Assembly: GCF_036174265.1 (NCBI RefSeq)
Contig: NZ_CP108055.1
Span: 1,426,001 to 1,490,000, forward strand
Direction: 5' to 3'
Length of the DNA stretch: 64,000 bases
Origin: Streptomyces sp. NBC_00285
GTDB lineage: Bacteria; Actinomycetota; Actinomycetes; Streptomycetales; Streptomycetaceae
Positions 7,556-16,184 of the stretch are shown here, piece after piece. The notes below the pieces were generated by a model. The model was not told the origin of the DNA, did not search any database, and saw only the letters and a program-made list of their open reading frames with translations. The number at the start of each line of letters is the position of its first letter. The stretch's first letter is position 1. A program made the position numbers and the translations under genes.

Positions 7556-10174
7556 ATGCCTTCAGAAGCCGGACTCCCCCGCAGAACCGTCCTGACCGCC
7601 CTCGGTGTCGCGTCTGTGGCCGGGACCTTCGCCGCTTCCGCTCCTGCCCGGGCCGCCGAACGCTCAGGTACCGCCGCGACGGCCACCGCCGCGGACCTTC
7701 CCGCCCCGGCCGCGCACTGGAGCTTCGACGAGGGCTCCGGCACCTCCGCCGCCGACGCCTCCGGCAACGCTCACACCGCGACCCTCCGCAGTGCGGCCGG
7801 CTGGGACACCGGCAAGGTCGGCGCCCACAGCCTGACCCTCACGGCGGGCGGCAACGCCACTGCTTCGGGGCCTGCCCTCGACACCTCCAAGGCGTTCTCG
7901 GTCGCCGCCTGGGTCAACCTCAGCCAACTGGGCGGCTACCAGACCGCCGTGAGCATCGACGGCAAGGTCGTCAGCTCCTTCTACCTGGGACTGCGGGACG
8001 ACACCGGCACCTTCGCCTTCGCCCGGCTCGACTCGGACGCCACGCAGAACGCCGCCGTGGCGGCCGCCGCATCGGCGCCCACGGCCGGCACCTGGACCCA
8101 CCTGACCGGTGTCAGCGACCCCTCGGCCGGTGTCACCCGCCTCTACGTCAACGGCGTCCTGGAAGGCCAGGCCGACTACACCGCGGGCTGGGCCGGCACC
8201 GGCGACACCGCCATCGGCCGGGCGCTCTACGGCGGCGGGCAGGTCGACCAGTGGCACGGCCTCATCGACGACGTGTGGATGTTCCCGACCGCCCTGACCT
8301 CCGACCAGGTCGCGACGCTCGCCGGAGTGCCGGTGGAGACCACGACACCGCTGCTGAGCGTGGACGTCGCCCACCCCGCGCACGCCGTCTCCCCCATCCT
8401 CCCCGGCCTGATGTTCGAGGACATCAACCACTCCGGCGAGGGCGGCATCTACGCCGAACTGGTGCAGAACCGCTCGATGATGGCCGACGACAGCACACCT
8501 GTGCACTGGTCAGCCGTCGGCGGGACGAGCCTCGCGCTCGACATGACCACGCCCCTCAACGACGTCCTCACGCGTTCCCTCAAGGTCGTGCTGCCGAGCG
8601 GCACCGGCGCCGGGACCCGGGCCGGGGTCGCCAACGACGGGTTCTGGGGCATCCCCGTGCGGCCCCGGACCACCTACACCGCCCGCCTGTTCGCCAAGGC
8701 GTCGCGCCGGATCGGACCCCTCACGGTGTCCCTGGAGTCGGCGGACGGCGCGACGGTGTACGCCTCCGCCCGTCTGCCCCACATCGGCACCGCCTTCCGC
8801 GACCGCCCCTTCGAACTGACCCTGCGCACCGGCTCGGGCGCCCCCGTGACCGGCGACGCGAGGCTCACCGTCACCACCGCCGACCCCGCCGCCGCGGGCG
8901 GGACCCTGTGGCTCCAGCACGTGTCCCTCTTCCCGCCCACCTACAACAGGCGCCCCAACGGCCTGCGTGTCGACCTGATGGAGAAACTGGTCGCCCTGAA
9001 GCCGAAGTTCCTGCGCTTCCCCGGCGGAAACTTCCTCGAGGGCAACACCATCGCGACGCGGTTCAACTGGAAGAACACCATAGGTCCGGTCTGGGAGCGT
9101 CCCGGCCACATGGACGACGCGTGGGGCTACTGGTCCACGGACGGGCTCGGAATCCTCGAATACCTGGAATGGGTCGAGGACATGCGCGCCCAGCCGGTGC
9201 TCGCCGTCTTCGCGGGCTACGCGCTGAGGGGCGAACACGTCACCGGCGACGCCCTCAAGCCGTTCGTCCAGGACGCCCTCGACGAGATCGAGTACGTCAC
9301 CGGCCCCGTCACGAGCACCTGGGGCGCGAAGCGGGCTGCCGACGGACACCCGAAGCCGTTCCCGCTGGAGTTCGTGGAGATCGGCAACGAGGACTGGTTC
9401 GACTCCTCGGGGTCCTACGACGAGCGGTTCGCGGCCTTCCACGACGCGATCAAGGCGAAGTACCCGCACCTGAAGCTGATCGCCACGACGTCGGTGACGA
9501 GCCGCACGCCGGACCTGATCGACGAGCACTACTACCTCGCGCCGTCCGCCGCCCAGGCCTCCACCCACAAGTACGACAACCGGGACCGCGGTTCGACCAA
9601 GGTCTTCGTCGGTGAGTGGGCCGCCCAGGAGGGCCGTCCCACACCCGACCTCAACGCCGCGCTCGGCGACGCCGCATGGCTGGCCGGGCTGATACGCAAC
9701 TCCGACCAGGTCCTCATGGAGTGCTACGCGCCCCTCTTCTCCCATGTCAAGAACAACGTCTGGGCGACCAACCTGATCGCCTACGACAACCTGACCAGCT
9801 ATGTCTCACCCAGCTACTGGGCACAGCAGATGCTCACCAGCAGGCTGGGCGACAAGGTGCTGCCGGCCACCGCACGCGCGCTGCCCGCCGTCGCCACCGT
9901 CGCCACCCGAGCCGGCAACCGTCTCTACCTCGCGGTCGTCAACTCCGGGACGGAGAAGGTGGATGTGCCGGTCGAACTGAGCGGCCTGGTCAAGGGAGTC
10001 AGGAAGCATGCCACCGTCACCGTCCTGACGGGCCCCTCGCGCACCGCCACGAACACGCTGAGCGCGCCGTCCGCACTCACGCCCAGAACGAGCACCGTCA
10101 CGGGCGCCGCGGCGGCGTTCACGAGCACGCTGCCGCCGCTGTCCGTCACCGTCCTGGAACTCGTCCTGACCTGA
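7556..10174 (+). CDS. Secreted LamG-GH51 alpha-L-arabinofuranosidase
   Basis: 872 residues. The N-terminus PRRTVLTALGVASVAGTFAA resembles a Tat signal ending in an ARA-A cleavage site. A concanavalin/LamG-type domain follows (about residues 45-255; AAHWSFDEGSGT, TAIGRALYGG), then the GH51 region: SPILPGLMFEDINHSGEGG, FLRFPGGNFLEGN, the acid/base in EIGNEDWF (Glu612) and the nucleophile in VGEWAAQEG (Glu687), ending in an arabinofuranosidase C-terminal beta-sandwich. Family members remove arabinofuranosyl units; the exported form probably acts on polymer or long oligomers. The ATG at 7556 is preceded by AAAGGAAC; the frame open from 7370 is non-coding upstream. It follows the GH54 gene after a hairpin and may have its own promoter. 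Confidence 0.92.
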   Translation: MPSEAGLPRRTVLTALGVASVAGTFAASAPARAAERSGTAATATAADLPAPAAHWSFDEGSGTSAADASGNAHTATLRSAAGWDTGKVGAHSLTLTAGGNATASGPALDTSKAFSVAAWVNLSQLGGYQTAVSIDGKVVSSFYLGLRDDTGTFAFARLDSDATQNAAVAAAASAPTAGTWTHLTGVSDPSAGVTRLYVNGVLEGQADYTAGWAGTGDTAIGRALYGGGQVDQWHGLIDDVWMFPTALTSDQVATLAGVPVETTTPLLSVDVAHPAHAVSPILPGLMFEDINHSGEGGIYAELVQNRSMMADDSTPVHWSAVGGTSLALDMTTPLNDVLTRSLKVVLPSGTGAGTRAGVANDGFWGIPVRPRTTYTARLFAKASRRIGPLTVSLESADGATVYASARLPHIGTAFRDRPFELTLRTGSGAPVTGDARLTVTTADPAAAGGTLWLQHVSLFPPTYNRRPNGLRVDLMEKLVALKPKFLRFPGGNFLEGNTIATRFNWKNTIGPVWERPGHMDDAWGYWSTDGLGILEYLEWVEDMRAQPVLAVFAGYALRGEHVTGDALKPFVQDALDEIEYVTGPVTSTWGAKRAADGHPKPFPLEFVEIGNEDWFDSSGSYDERFAAFHDAIKAKYPHLKLIATTSVTSRTPDLIDEHYYLAPSAAQASTHKYDNRDRGSTKVFVGEWAAQEGRPTPDLNAALGDAAWLAGLIRNSDQVLMECYAPLFSHVKNNVWATNLIAYDNLTSYVSPSYWAQQMLTSRLGDKVLPATARALPAVATVATRAGNRLYLAVVNSGTEKVDVPVELSGLVKGVRKHATVTVLTGPSRTATNTLSAPSALTPRTSTVTGAAAAFTSTLPPLSVTVLELVLT

Positions 10175-10194
10175 CAGACGGGGCATCACCGTCC

Positions 10195-10226
10195 GGGCCC
10201 TCTCCGCGATCTCCGGGGGAGGGCCC
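10195..10226 (+). terminator. Terminator of GH51 gene
   Basis: An 11-bp stem, GGGCCCTCTCC with GGGGAGGGCCC (one G-T pair), around a 10-nt loop, 20 nt after the stop codon. Confidence 0.7.
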
Positions 10227-10398
10227 TCTCGTAGGTCACGCCCATGTCAAGGGACGGACACGAAGTGGTCAGTCGGCATTTGCCGGCCACCGTCCCCCAC
10301 CTGCAACAACAGCCGCGATGCCTGCATTTGCGAACTGCCCGACCGGCCCGCTCCGTGAAATCCGCACGAAACAAGGTCTTGTAGGCGACTTAAAACGA

Positions 10399-10413
10399 CG
10401 GTTAGTTTAACCG
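10399..10413. promoter_or_regulatory. Palindromic operator candidate upstream of sugar transporter
   Basis: CGGTTAGTTTAACCG: perfect 6-bp arms around GTT, in an AT-rich patch 70 nt before the lipoprotein start. It differs in sequence from the LacI-type sites nearby. The operon ends with a ROK regulator, and ROK/XylR sites often contain TTAGTTT, so this may be that regulator's site. The assignment is inference. Confidence 0.5.
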
Positions 10414-10483
10414 CCATTCGAAGTCCGGCCTGATCACCCGGGCGACTCCAGGGCGTGTGCATGTCTCAAGGAAGGGCAATGCC

Positions 10484-11770
10484 ATGACGCTTGACCGAGC
10501 GCAGTTCTCTCGTCGGGGTTTTCTGGGTCTGGGAGTCGCGGCCGGGGTGATCACCCTGACGGCGTGCGGCACCGGCAGCGGTTCGGGTGACGACCCGCTG
10601 CTGATGACGGTGTGGGGCGGGGAGACCGACCGGGCGACCTACCAGAAGCGCATCGACCTGCTCGTGAAGAAGTACCCCGAGCTGAAGGTGAAGCTCCAGC
10701 TGATCCCGTCGGACTCGTACGCGCAGAAAGTGCAGACGATGATCGCGGGCGGCGGCGGCCCGGACATCATGCAGGTCGCGGAGAACGTCAACGTCTACTC
10801 CAGCAAGAACCAGCTCCGGCCGCTGGACGACCTGGCCAAGAGCGCGGGGCTGGACCTGACGCAGCGGTTCGGGACGATCGGTTCGCTGTACTCGTACGAG
10901 GACAAGGTCTACGCGGTGCCGGACCGTTCCGGCGCGATGATCATGTACTACAACAAGACCCTGTTCGAGAAGAAGGGCATCAAGGCGCCCACGGCGGAGT
11001 CGACCTGGGACGACACCCTCGACGCGTTCAAGGAGCTGACGGAGAAGGGCAAGACCTGGGGGTACGGCGGCGCGGGCTGGTGGCCGGTGTGGTGGAGCCT
11101 GGCATACCAGAACGGCGGCGCGATCATCGACGCCGACGGCAAGCCCACGGCGGACAGCGACGAGGTCGTCGAGGCGCTGCAGTGGGCGGGCGACCTGCTC
11201 TTCAAGCACGGTGTGACTCCGTCGAAGGCGCAGTACGCCGACATGGGCACGGACGTCGGCGGCGACCAGGCCTTCGCGGCCGGCAAGGTCGCGGTGAGCA
11301 CCACCGGGTTCTGGGCCATCGCCGGCCAGGCGAAGTCCACGTTCGAGTGGGACATCGCCCCGATGTGGCGCGGCAAGAAGCAGGCCGTGTCCTCCTTCGG
11401 CAGCGGACTCGCCATCTCCCGCACCGCGAAGAACCCGACCAACGCCTTCAAGGCGATCGACTTCCTCACCGCGCCCGCGGCCCAGCAGCAGATCATCGCC
11501 GCCGCCGAGGACGTGCCGGCCAACATCGAAGTGCAGAAGAGCGAGGCGTTCCTCAAGCCGGCCTGGATGAAGACCCCGCTGAGCATGGGCGTGTTCGCGG
11601 AGTCCAGCGAGTTCCTCTTCAAGGCGCCGTTCATTCCCGAGTGGAACGAGATGCAGGCGGCGATCGACACCACGACCGCCGACTTCTGGCTCGGCAAGGA
11701 GAAGAGCGCGAAGAAGGCTCTCACCGCGCTCCAGAAGAGCCTGGAATCCATCGTCAAGTCCGCGGGATGA
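10484..11770 (+). CDS. Sugar ABC transporter substrate-binding lipoprotein
   Basis: 428 residues. A Tat-type motif (SRRGFLG, residues 9-15) and a lipobox LTAC (Cys28) mark an exported lipoprotein. The mature part is a family 1 extracellular solute-binding protein (MTVWGGETDRATYQKR, GGGPDIMQVAENVNVYSSKN, YNKTLFEKKGIKAPTAE, FAAGKVAVSTTGFWA). It should capture an oligosaccharide, probably arabinose- or galactose-containing given the enzymes around it, and pass it to the two permeases encoded next. The ATG at 10484 follows AAGGAAGGGC. It is the first gene of a tight operon of five. Confidence 0.93.
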   Translation: MTLDRAQFSRRGFLGLGVAAGVITLTACGTGSGSGDDPLLMTVWGGETDRATYQKRIDLLVKKYPELKVKLQLIPSDSYAQKVQTMIAGGGGPDIMQVAENVNVYSSKNQLRPLDDLAKSAGLDLTQRFGTIGSLYSYEDKVYAVPDRSGAMIMYYNKTLFEKKGIKAPTAESTWDDTLDAFKELTEKGKTWGYGGAGWWPVWWSLAYQNGGAIIDADGKPTADSDEVVEALQWAGDLLFKHGVTPSKAQYADMGTDVGGDQAFAAGKVAVSTTGFWAIAGQAKSTFEWDIAPMWRGKKQAVSSFGSGLAISRTAKNPTNAFKAIDFLTAPAAQQQIIAAAEDVPANIEVQKSEAFLKPAWMKTPLSMGVFAESSEFLFKAPFIPEWNEMQAAIDTTTADFWLGKEKSAKKALTALQKSLESIVKSAG

Positions 11771-11776
11771 CCTGCG

Positions 11777-12682
11777 ATGGCCATGACGAAGCTGCGGCGC
11801 CGTGAGGCGCTCTCGTTCTACCTGTTCGTCTCGCCCTGGGTGATCGGCTTCCTCGCGTTCCTGCTCGGGCCGATGATCTCGTCGATCTACTTCTCGATGA
11901 CGGACTGGGACTCCTTCACCCCGCCCAAGTGGGTCGGCCTGGACAACTACACCAGGCTGCTCACCGAGGATCCGGTCTTCTGGAAGGCCCTCGGCAACAC
12001 CCTGTTCTACGCGGCGGTCTCCGTACCGCTGGGACTGCTGGTCGGTCTGTGGCTGGCGAACCTGCTCAACAAGCAGGTCCGGGCCCGCAAGCTGTTCCGC
12101 ACCCTGATCTATCTGCCGACCCTGGTCCCCCTGGTCGCCGCGTCGCTGGCCTTCCGGGTGGTGCTCGCCCCCTCGGGTCCGCTCAACGACGTGCTCGGCT
12201 GGGTCGGGATCAAGGGGCCGCAGTGGCTCCTCGACCCGTCGTGGGTGAAGTACGCGCTGGTCCTGCTGTCGGTGTGGGGCGCCGGCAGTGCGACCGTCCT
12301 GCTGCTCGCCGCCATGAGGGGCATCCCGCGGGAGCTGTACGAAGCGGCCGAGATCGACGGCGCCGGACCGGTGCGGCAGTTCTGGAGCATCACGTTCCCG
12401 CAGCTGACCCCGGTCATCTTCTTCAACCTGGTGATGGGCCTGATCGGGGCGTTCCAGGTGTTCTCGCAGGTGTACATCCTCACCCCGAAGTCCTCCCAGC
12501 CCGGCACCTACAACGCCAGCCAGACCATGGTGCCGTACCTCTTCGACCAGGCCTTCTCCTACTACCACATGGGCTACGCCTCGGCGATCTCATGGCTGCT
12601 GTTCGCCGTGATCCTGGTGTTCACCCTGGTGGCCTTCCGCACCACCCGCCGCTGGGTGTTCTACGAGACCGAGGTGAAGTGA
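11777..12682 (+). CDS. Sugar ABC transporter permease (MalF/CUT1 type)
   Basis: 301 residues with six predicted membrane spans (the first is FYLFVSPWVIGFLAFLLGPM). The cytoplasmic EAA loop reads EAAEIDGAGPVRQFWSITFP (about residues 190-209), the docking site for the ATPase in CUT1 importers. The gene starts six nt after the binding-protein stop and its stop overlaps the next permease start (TGATG), so translation is coupled. No ATPase gene is present in the operon; in Streptomyces the shared MsiK ATPase usually serves such importers. Confidence 0.94.
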   Translation: MAMTKLRRREALSFYLFVSPWVIGFLAFLLGPMISSIYFSMTDWDSFTPPKWVGLDNYTRLLTEDPVFWKALGNTLFYAAVSVPLGLLVGLWLANLLNKQVRARKLFRTLIYLPTLVPLVAASLAFRVVLAPSGPLNDVLGWVGIKGPQWLLDPSWVKYALVLLSVWGAGSATVLLLAAMRGIPRELYEAAEIDGAGPVRQFWSITFPQLTPVIFFNLVMGLIGAFQVFSQVYILTPKSSQPGTYNASQTMVPYLFDQAFSYYHMGYASAISWLLFAVILVFTLVAFRTTRRWVFYETEVK

Positions 12683-13614
12683 TGGCGACCCTCGCACCGC
12701 CCGTCGCACCGCAGCAGGGTGGCCGGCCCGCCGAGGACGAGAAGCACGCGGGCGCCCCGCCCCGGGTTCTGGGGATCTTCCGCGCGACACCGTTCACCTA
12801 CGCGACCCTGATCGTGGTGTCGGCGATCCTCTCGATCCCGCTGGTGTTCGCCGTGTCGATCTCGCTGTCGAGCGACCACACGGTCAGCACCAACACCTTC
12901 TCGATCCTTCCGCACGAGTTCGAGTGGCGGAACTTCACCCGGGTCTTCGGCAGCGATCTGCCGATGGGCCGGTTCCTCATCAACTCACTGCTCATCTCGC
13001 TCGGTTCGGTCATCGGCCAGATGGTGTCGAGCGGCCTGGTCGGTTACGCCTTCGCCCGGCTGAGGGCCCCCGGCAAGAACGTGATGTTCCTCGTCGTCAT
13101 CGCCACGATGATGATCCCGACGCAGATCACGATGATCCCGCAGTTCATCCTGTTCAAGGATCTGGGCTGGGTGAACACCTATCTGCCGTTGATCGTGCCG
13201 AACTTCTTCTCCAACGCCTTCAACGTCTTCCTGGTCCGGCAGTTCGTCTCCCGTCTGCCCAGCGAGCTCGACGAGGCGGCCATGGTCGACGGACTCGGGT
13301 TCTTCGGCATCTACCGGCGCATCATGCTGCCGATGCTGTGGCCCGTGCTGATCGCCATCGGCATCTTCACCCTGACCTACAACTGGGGTGACTTCATGGG
13401 GCCGTTGATCTACCTCAACGACGACACGAAGATGCCTCTCGCCCTGGGCGTGCAGTACATCACCACCACCGCCGTTGCGGGCCAGCCGCCGCCGTGGAAC
13501 CTGGTGATGGTCGGCTCGATCCTCCTCACCCTGCCGATGATCGCCGTCTACTACCTGGGCCAGCGTTACCTGTACGAGATGGACATCAGCGGCGGAAGCG
13601 CGGGAGTCAAGTGA
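12682..13614 (+). CDS. Sugar ABC transporter permease (MalG/CUT1 type)
   Basis: 310 residues: a Pro/Ala-rich cytoplasmic N-terminus of about 45 residues, then six membrane spans, with the EAA-like loop DEAAMVDGLGFFGIYRRIMLP (about residues 207-227, first E-L-D-E-A-A). It forms the heterodimeric channel with the preceding permease. The ATG overlaps the preceding stop by one base, and the stop overlaps the GTG of the GH35 gene (GTGA), so three genes are translationally coupled. Assigned from clear family motifs and operon position. Confidence 0.94.
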   Translation: MATLAPPVAPQQGGRPAEDEKHAGAPPRVLGIFRATPFTYATLIVVSAILSIPLVFAVSISLSSDHTVSTNTFSILPHEFEWRNFTRVFGSDLPMGRFLINSLLISLGSVIGQMVSSGLVGYAFARLRAPGKNVMFLVVIATMMIPTQITMIPQFILFKDLGWVNTYLPLIVPNFFSNAFNVFLVRQFVSRLPSELDEAAMVDGLGFFGIYRRIMLPMLWPVLIAIGIFTLTYNWGDFMGPLIYLNDDTKMPLALGVQYITTTAVAGQPPPWNLVMVGSILLTLPMIAVYYLGQRYLYEMDISGGSAGVK

Positions 13615-16175
13615 GCCACCCCATCACAGTCGGCACCGGCGTCACCCTCGACGCCCGGGGCATCCGCACCGAGGACGGCCCGCGGGTCGTGCTGTGCGCG
13701 TCCCTGTTCTACTTCCGTCTGCCGCGGGAGCAGTGGCGTGCCCGGCTCGAACAGGTCCGGGACTCCGGCTACACCTGCGTGGACGTCTATCTGCCGTGGA
13801 ACTTCCACGAAACGGCGCCCGGACGTTGGGACTTCGAGGGCCGGCGCGACGTCGCCGCGTTCCTGGACCTCGCGCAGGAGGTCGGGCTGTACGTCATCGC
13901 TCGGCCGGGCCCCTACATCTGCTCCGAGTGGGACGGCGGCGCGCTGCCGGCGTGGCTGGGTCTCGACCCCGACCTGCGTGTACGGCAGTACGAGCCGCGC
14001 TTCCTCGCGCAGGTCACGGCCTGGTTCGACCGGGTGCTGCCGCTGTTGGCCGAACGCCAGTACCCGGCCGGCGGCCCGGTCCTGATGGTGCAGTTGGAGA
14101 ACGAGCTGGACTTCTTCGACTGCGAGGACCGCACCGGATATCTCACCGCCCTGCGCGACCAGGCGATCCGCCACGGCATCACCGTGCCGCTGATCGCCTG
14201 CTCCGGGCAGGGTGACATCGAGGGAGCCACCGGTGACGTCCCCGGTGTCGTAGCGGCGTGCAACTTCTACCCGGACGACGACTCACCGGACATCGAGCCC
14301 GAAGTCCGGGCCTACGCCGAGGTGTTGGCGGCTCGCGACCTGCCCCTGCTGATCACCGAGACCAATCGGCGTCACCGCACCCTGCGGCGGCTCCTGGCGA
14401 GCGGCGCCTCGCTGATCGCGCCCTATCTCCAGTCGTCCGGCTGGAACTTCGGGTACACGCCGTCCACGGGGAACTGGGGCAGTCCCGGCAACTTCATGAG
14501 TCACGGCTACGACTTCGGCGGCTATGTCTCCTCCACCGGTGCTGAGCGCCCCGAGTACGCCGAGGCGCAGCTGCTGGCACAGGTGATCGACACCCTGGGC
14601 CCCCAACTGGCCCTGGCCACCTCGGCGTTGCCCCGGGTTCCCGTGACCGCGGACTTCCCGACCAGTTCGTCGCCGTCCGCCCTGGACCTCGACGGGGGCG
14701 GCCAGTTGATCGCCGTACCCCATCTGGGCAAGACCTCCGGCACGGCCGTCGTGAACGGCGTGCCCGTCGCCGTGGCCCCGGACTCGTGTCCGCTGATGCT
14801 GGCGGACGTACCGCTGCGGCCGTGGGGTCACGACGGGACGCTCACCCTCGCGTCGGCGGATCTGGTCGCCGCGTCGGACGGCGTGCTGACGTTCTCCTCC
14901 GAGGTGCCTGTCACCGTCGTCGTGAGGGACACACGGGTCGAGATCCCGGCGCCGAGGGCCGGTGCGCCCGAGCGGGCGTCGGTCCAGGGGCTGATCCTCG
15001 TCGCGCTGGCGCCCGAGGACGCCGTACGCCTGCGGGCGACCGACCGCGACGGCACCGCGCATCCGACCGACGCGCCGCCTGTCGCCGTACGGGAGGTGCG
15101 ACGGCGGACGACAGCGGCTCCCGAGAAGCCGGCGGGGAATCACGAACTGCCGCCGTCGCTTGAGGCGTCGGGTGTGTACCGGGGTCGTGGGGTCTACCGG
15201 ACCACGGCCGATCTGACCGGCGTCGACGAGCTGCTGCTCGTCGGTGCGGCGGACATCGTCGACCTGTCGGTCGGTGGGCGGACGCATCCCACGATCGCCG
15301 GGTTCGGCGCGGCCGAGCGCGTCGACGTCCGCGAGACGACCGGCCGGGTCGACGTCGAGGCCGTCGTGGAGATCTGGGGGCACGCCAACTTCGACGACGT
15401 GCGACTGCCGGCCCTGCGCCTGGGCGCGCTGCGGGGACTCGGCGCGCTGTGGGCGGTCCGGGGGCTGACGGACGTGTCCGCCCTGTGGTCGGTGACCGGC
15501 CACTGGACAGGGCGGCCCGCACCGCTGCGGGTCCTCGGCGGGTGGAGCAGCACCCGTGTCGGCCTGCCCGTCACCTACACGCGCGAGATCGGGTCGGCCG
15601 GCGCGTCGGCGCTGCACCTGCGGGGTGTGGTCGAGCCGCTGCGGGTGAGTGTGGACGACGGCGAGCCGTGGACCGTCCACGCCGAGGACCCCTATGTGCT
15701 GCTGCCCGCCGGGACCCATCGGGTCTCGGTCACGCTGCCGCACCACCCGAGCGGCGGCGGCCTGGGTGCCGAACTGCTCGACCTGGAGCCGGTGACGGAC
15801 TGGTCGTGCGCCGCACAGGACGACGATCTGCTGACCGGGTTCGCCACCACGGCCGACACCACGCAGGGCCGGGACGTCCGGCTCCCGCTGGCCCTGGAAC
15901 CCGGGCAGGAGGTGTGGCTCGACCTCGATCTGCCGGCGTCCGGGGTCGGCCGTCTGGTGCGGCTGGAGGGTTCGCAGATCCGGGTGACCGGATGGGCCGC
16001 CGGGGAGTGTGTGGGCCGGGTCTGGCTCGGCGACCGGCCGGCGTTCTCCGGCGGAGAATCGAACATGCTGTGGATCCCGGCTGGGTGGTCCGGTCTGACC
16101 CTGCTGGTGAGGGGCTCCGCCGGAGCGGGTGATCCGGAGCTCCGTACGCTGTGGCTGGAGGCATCTGACGACTGA
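13611..16175 (+). CDS. GH35 beta-galactosidase, cytoplasmic
   Basis: 854 residues with no signal peptide. The GH35 TIM barrel occupies about residues 1-330: YTCVDVYLPWNFHE, YVIARPGPYICSEWDGGALPAWL, the acid/base in VQLENELDF (Glu165) and the nucleophile in LLITETN (Glu250). The rest is beta-sandwich domains of the GH35 type. It should cleave terminal beta-galactosyl residues from oligosaccharides brought in by the coupled ABC transporter. Together with the two arabinofuranosidases this suggests arabinogalactan as a natural substrate, though arabinoxylan side chains also carry galactose. The GTG start overlaps the permease stop by four bases. Confidence 0.93.
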   Translation: MSHPITVGTGVTLDARGIRTEDGPRVVLCASLFYFRLPREQWRARLEQVRDSGYTCVDVYLPWNFHETAPGRWDFEGRRDVAAFLDLAQEVGLYVIARPGPYICSEWDGGALPAWLGLDPDLRVRQYEPRFLAQVTAWFDRVLPLLAERQYPAGGPVLMVQLENELDFFDCEDRTGYLTALRDQAIRHGITVPLIACSGQGDIEGATGDVPGVVAACNFYPDDDSPDIEPEVRAYAEVLAARDLPLLITETNRRHRTLRRLLASGASLIAPYLQSSGWNFGYTPSTGNWGSPGNFMSHGYDFGGYVSSTGAERPEYAEAQLLAQVIDTLGPQLALATSALPRVPVTADFPTSSSPSALDLDGGGQLIAVPHLGKTSGTAVVNGVPVAVAPDSCPLMLADVPLRPWGHDGTLTLASADLVAASDGVLTFSSEVPVTVVVRDTRVEIPAPRAGAPERASVQGLILVALAPEDAVRLRATDRDGTAHPTDAPPVAVREVRRRTTAAPEKPAGNHELPPSLEASGVYRGRGVYRTTADLTGVDELLLVGAADIVDLSVGGRTHPTIAGFGAAERVDVRETTGRVDVEAVVEIWGHANFDDVRLPALRLGALRGLGALWAVRGLTDVSALWSVTGHWTGRPAPLRVLGGWSSTRVGLPVTYTREIGSAGASALHLRGVVEPLRVSVDDGEPWTVHAEDPYVLLPAGTHRVSVTLPHHPSGGGLGAELLDLEPVTDWSCAAQDDDLLTGFATTADTTQGRDVRLPLALEPGQEVWLDLDLPASGVGRLVRLEGSQIRVTGWAAGECVGRVWLGDRPAFSGGESNMLWIPAGWSGLTLLVRGSAGAGDPELRTLWLEASDD

Positions 16176-16184
16176 GGGAGCACA

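Larger units (their letters stand above)
10175..10483 (+). other. Intergenic region with terminator and palindromic operator (309 bp)
   Basis: No gene is supported. It contains the terminator of the GH51 gene at the left and the AT-rich palindrome at 10399-10413 about 70 nt before the transporter gene, and so is the probable promoter region of the ABC transporter-GH35-ROK operon. Confidence 0.6.
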
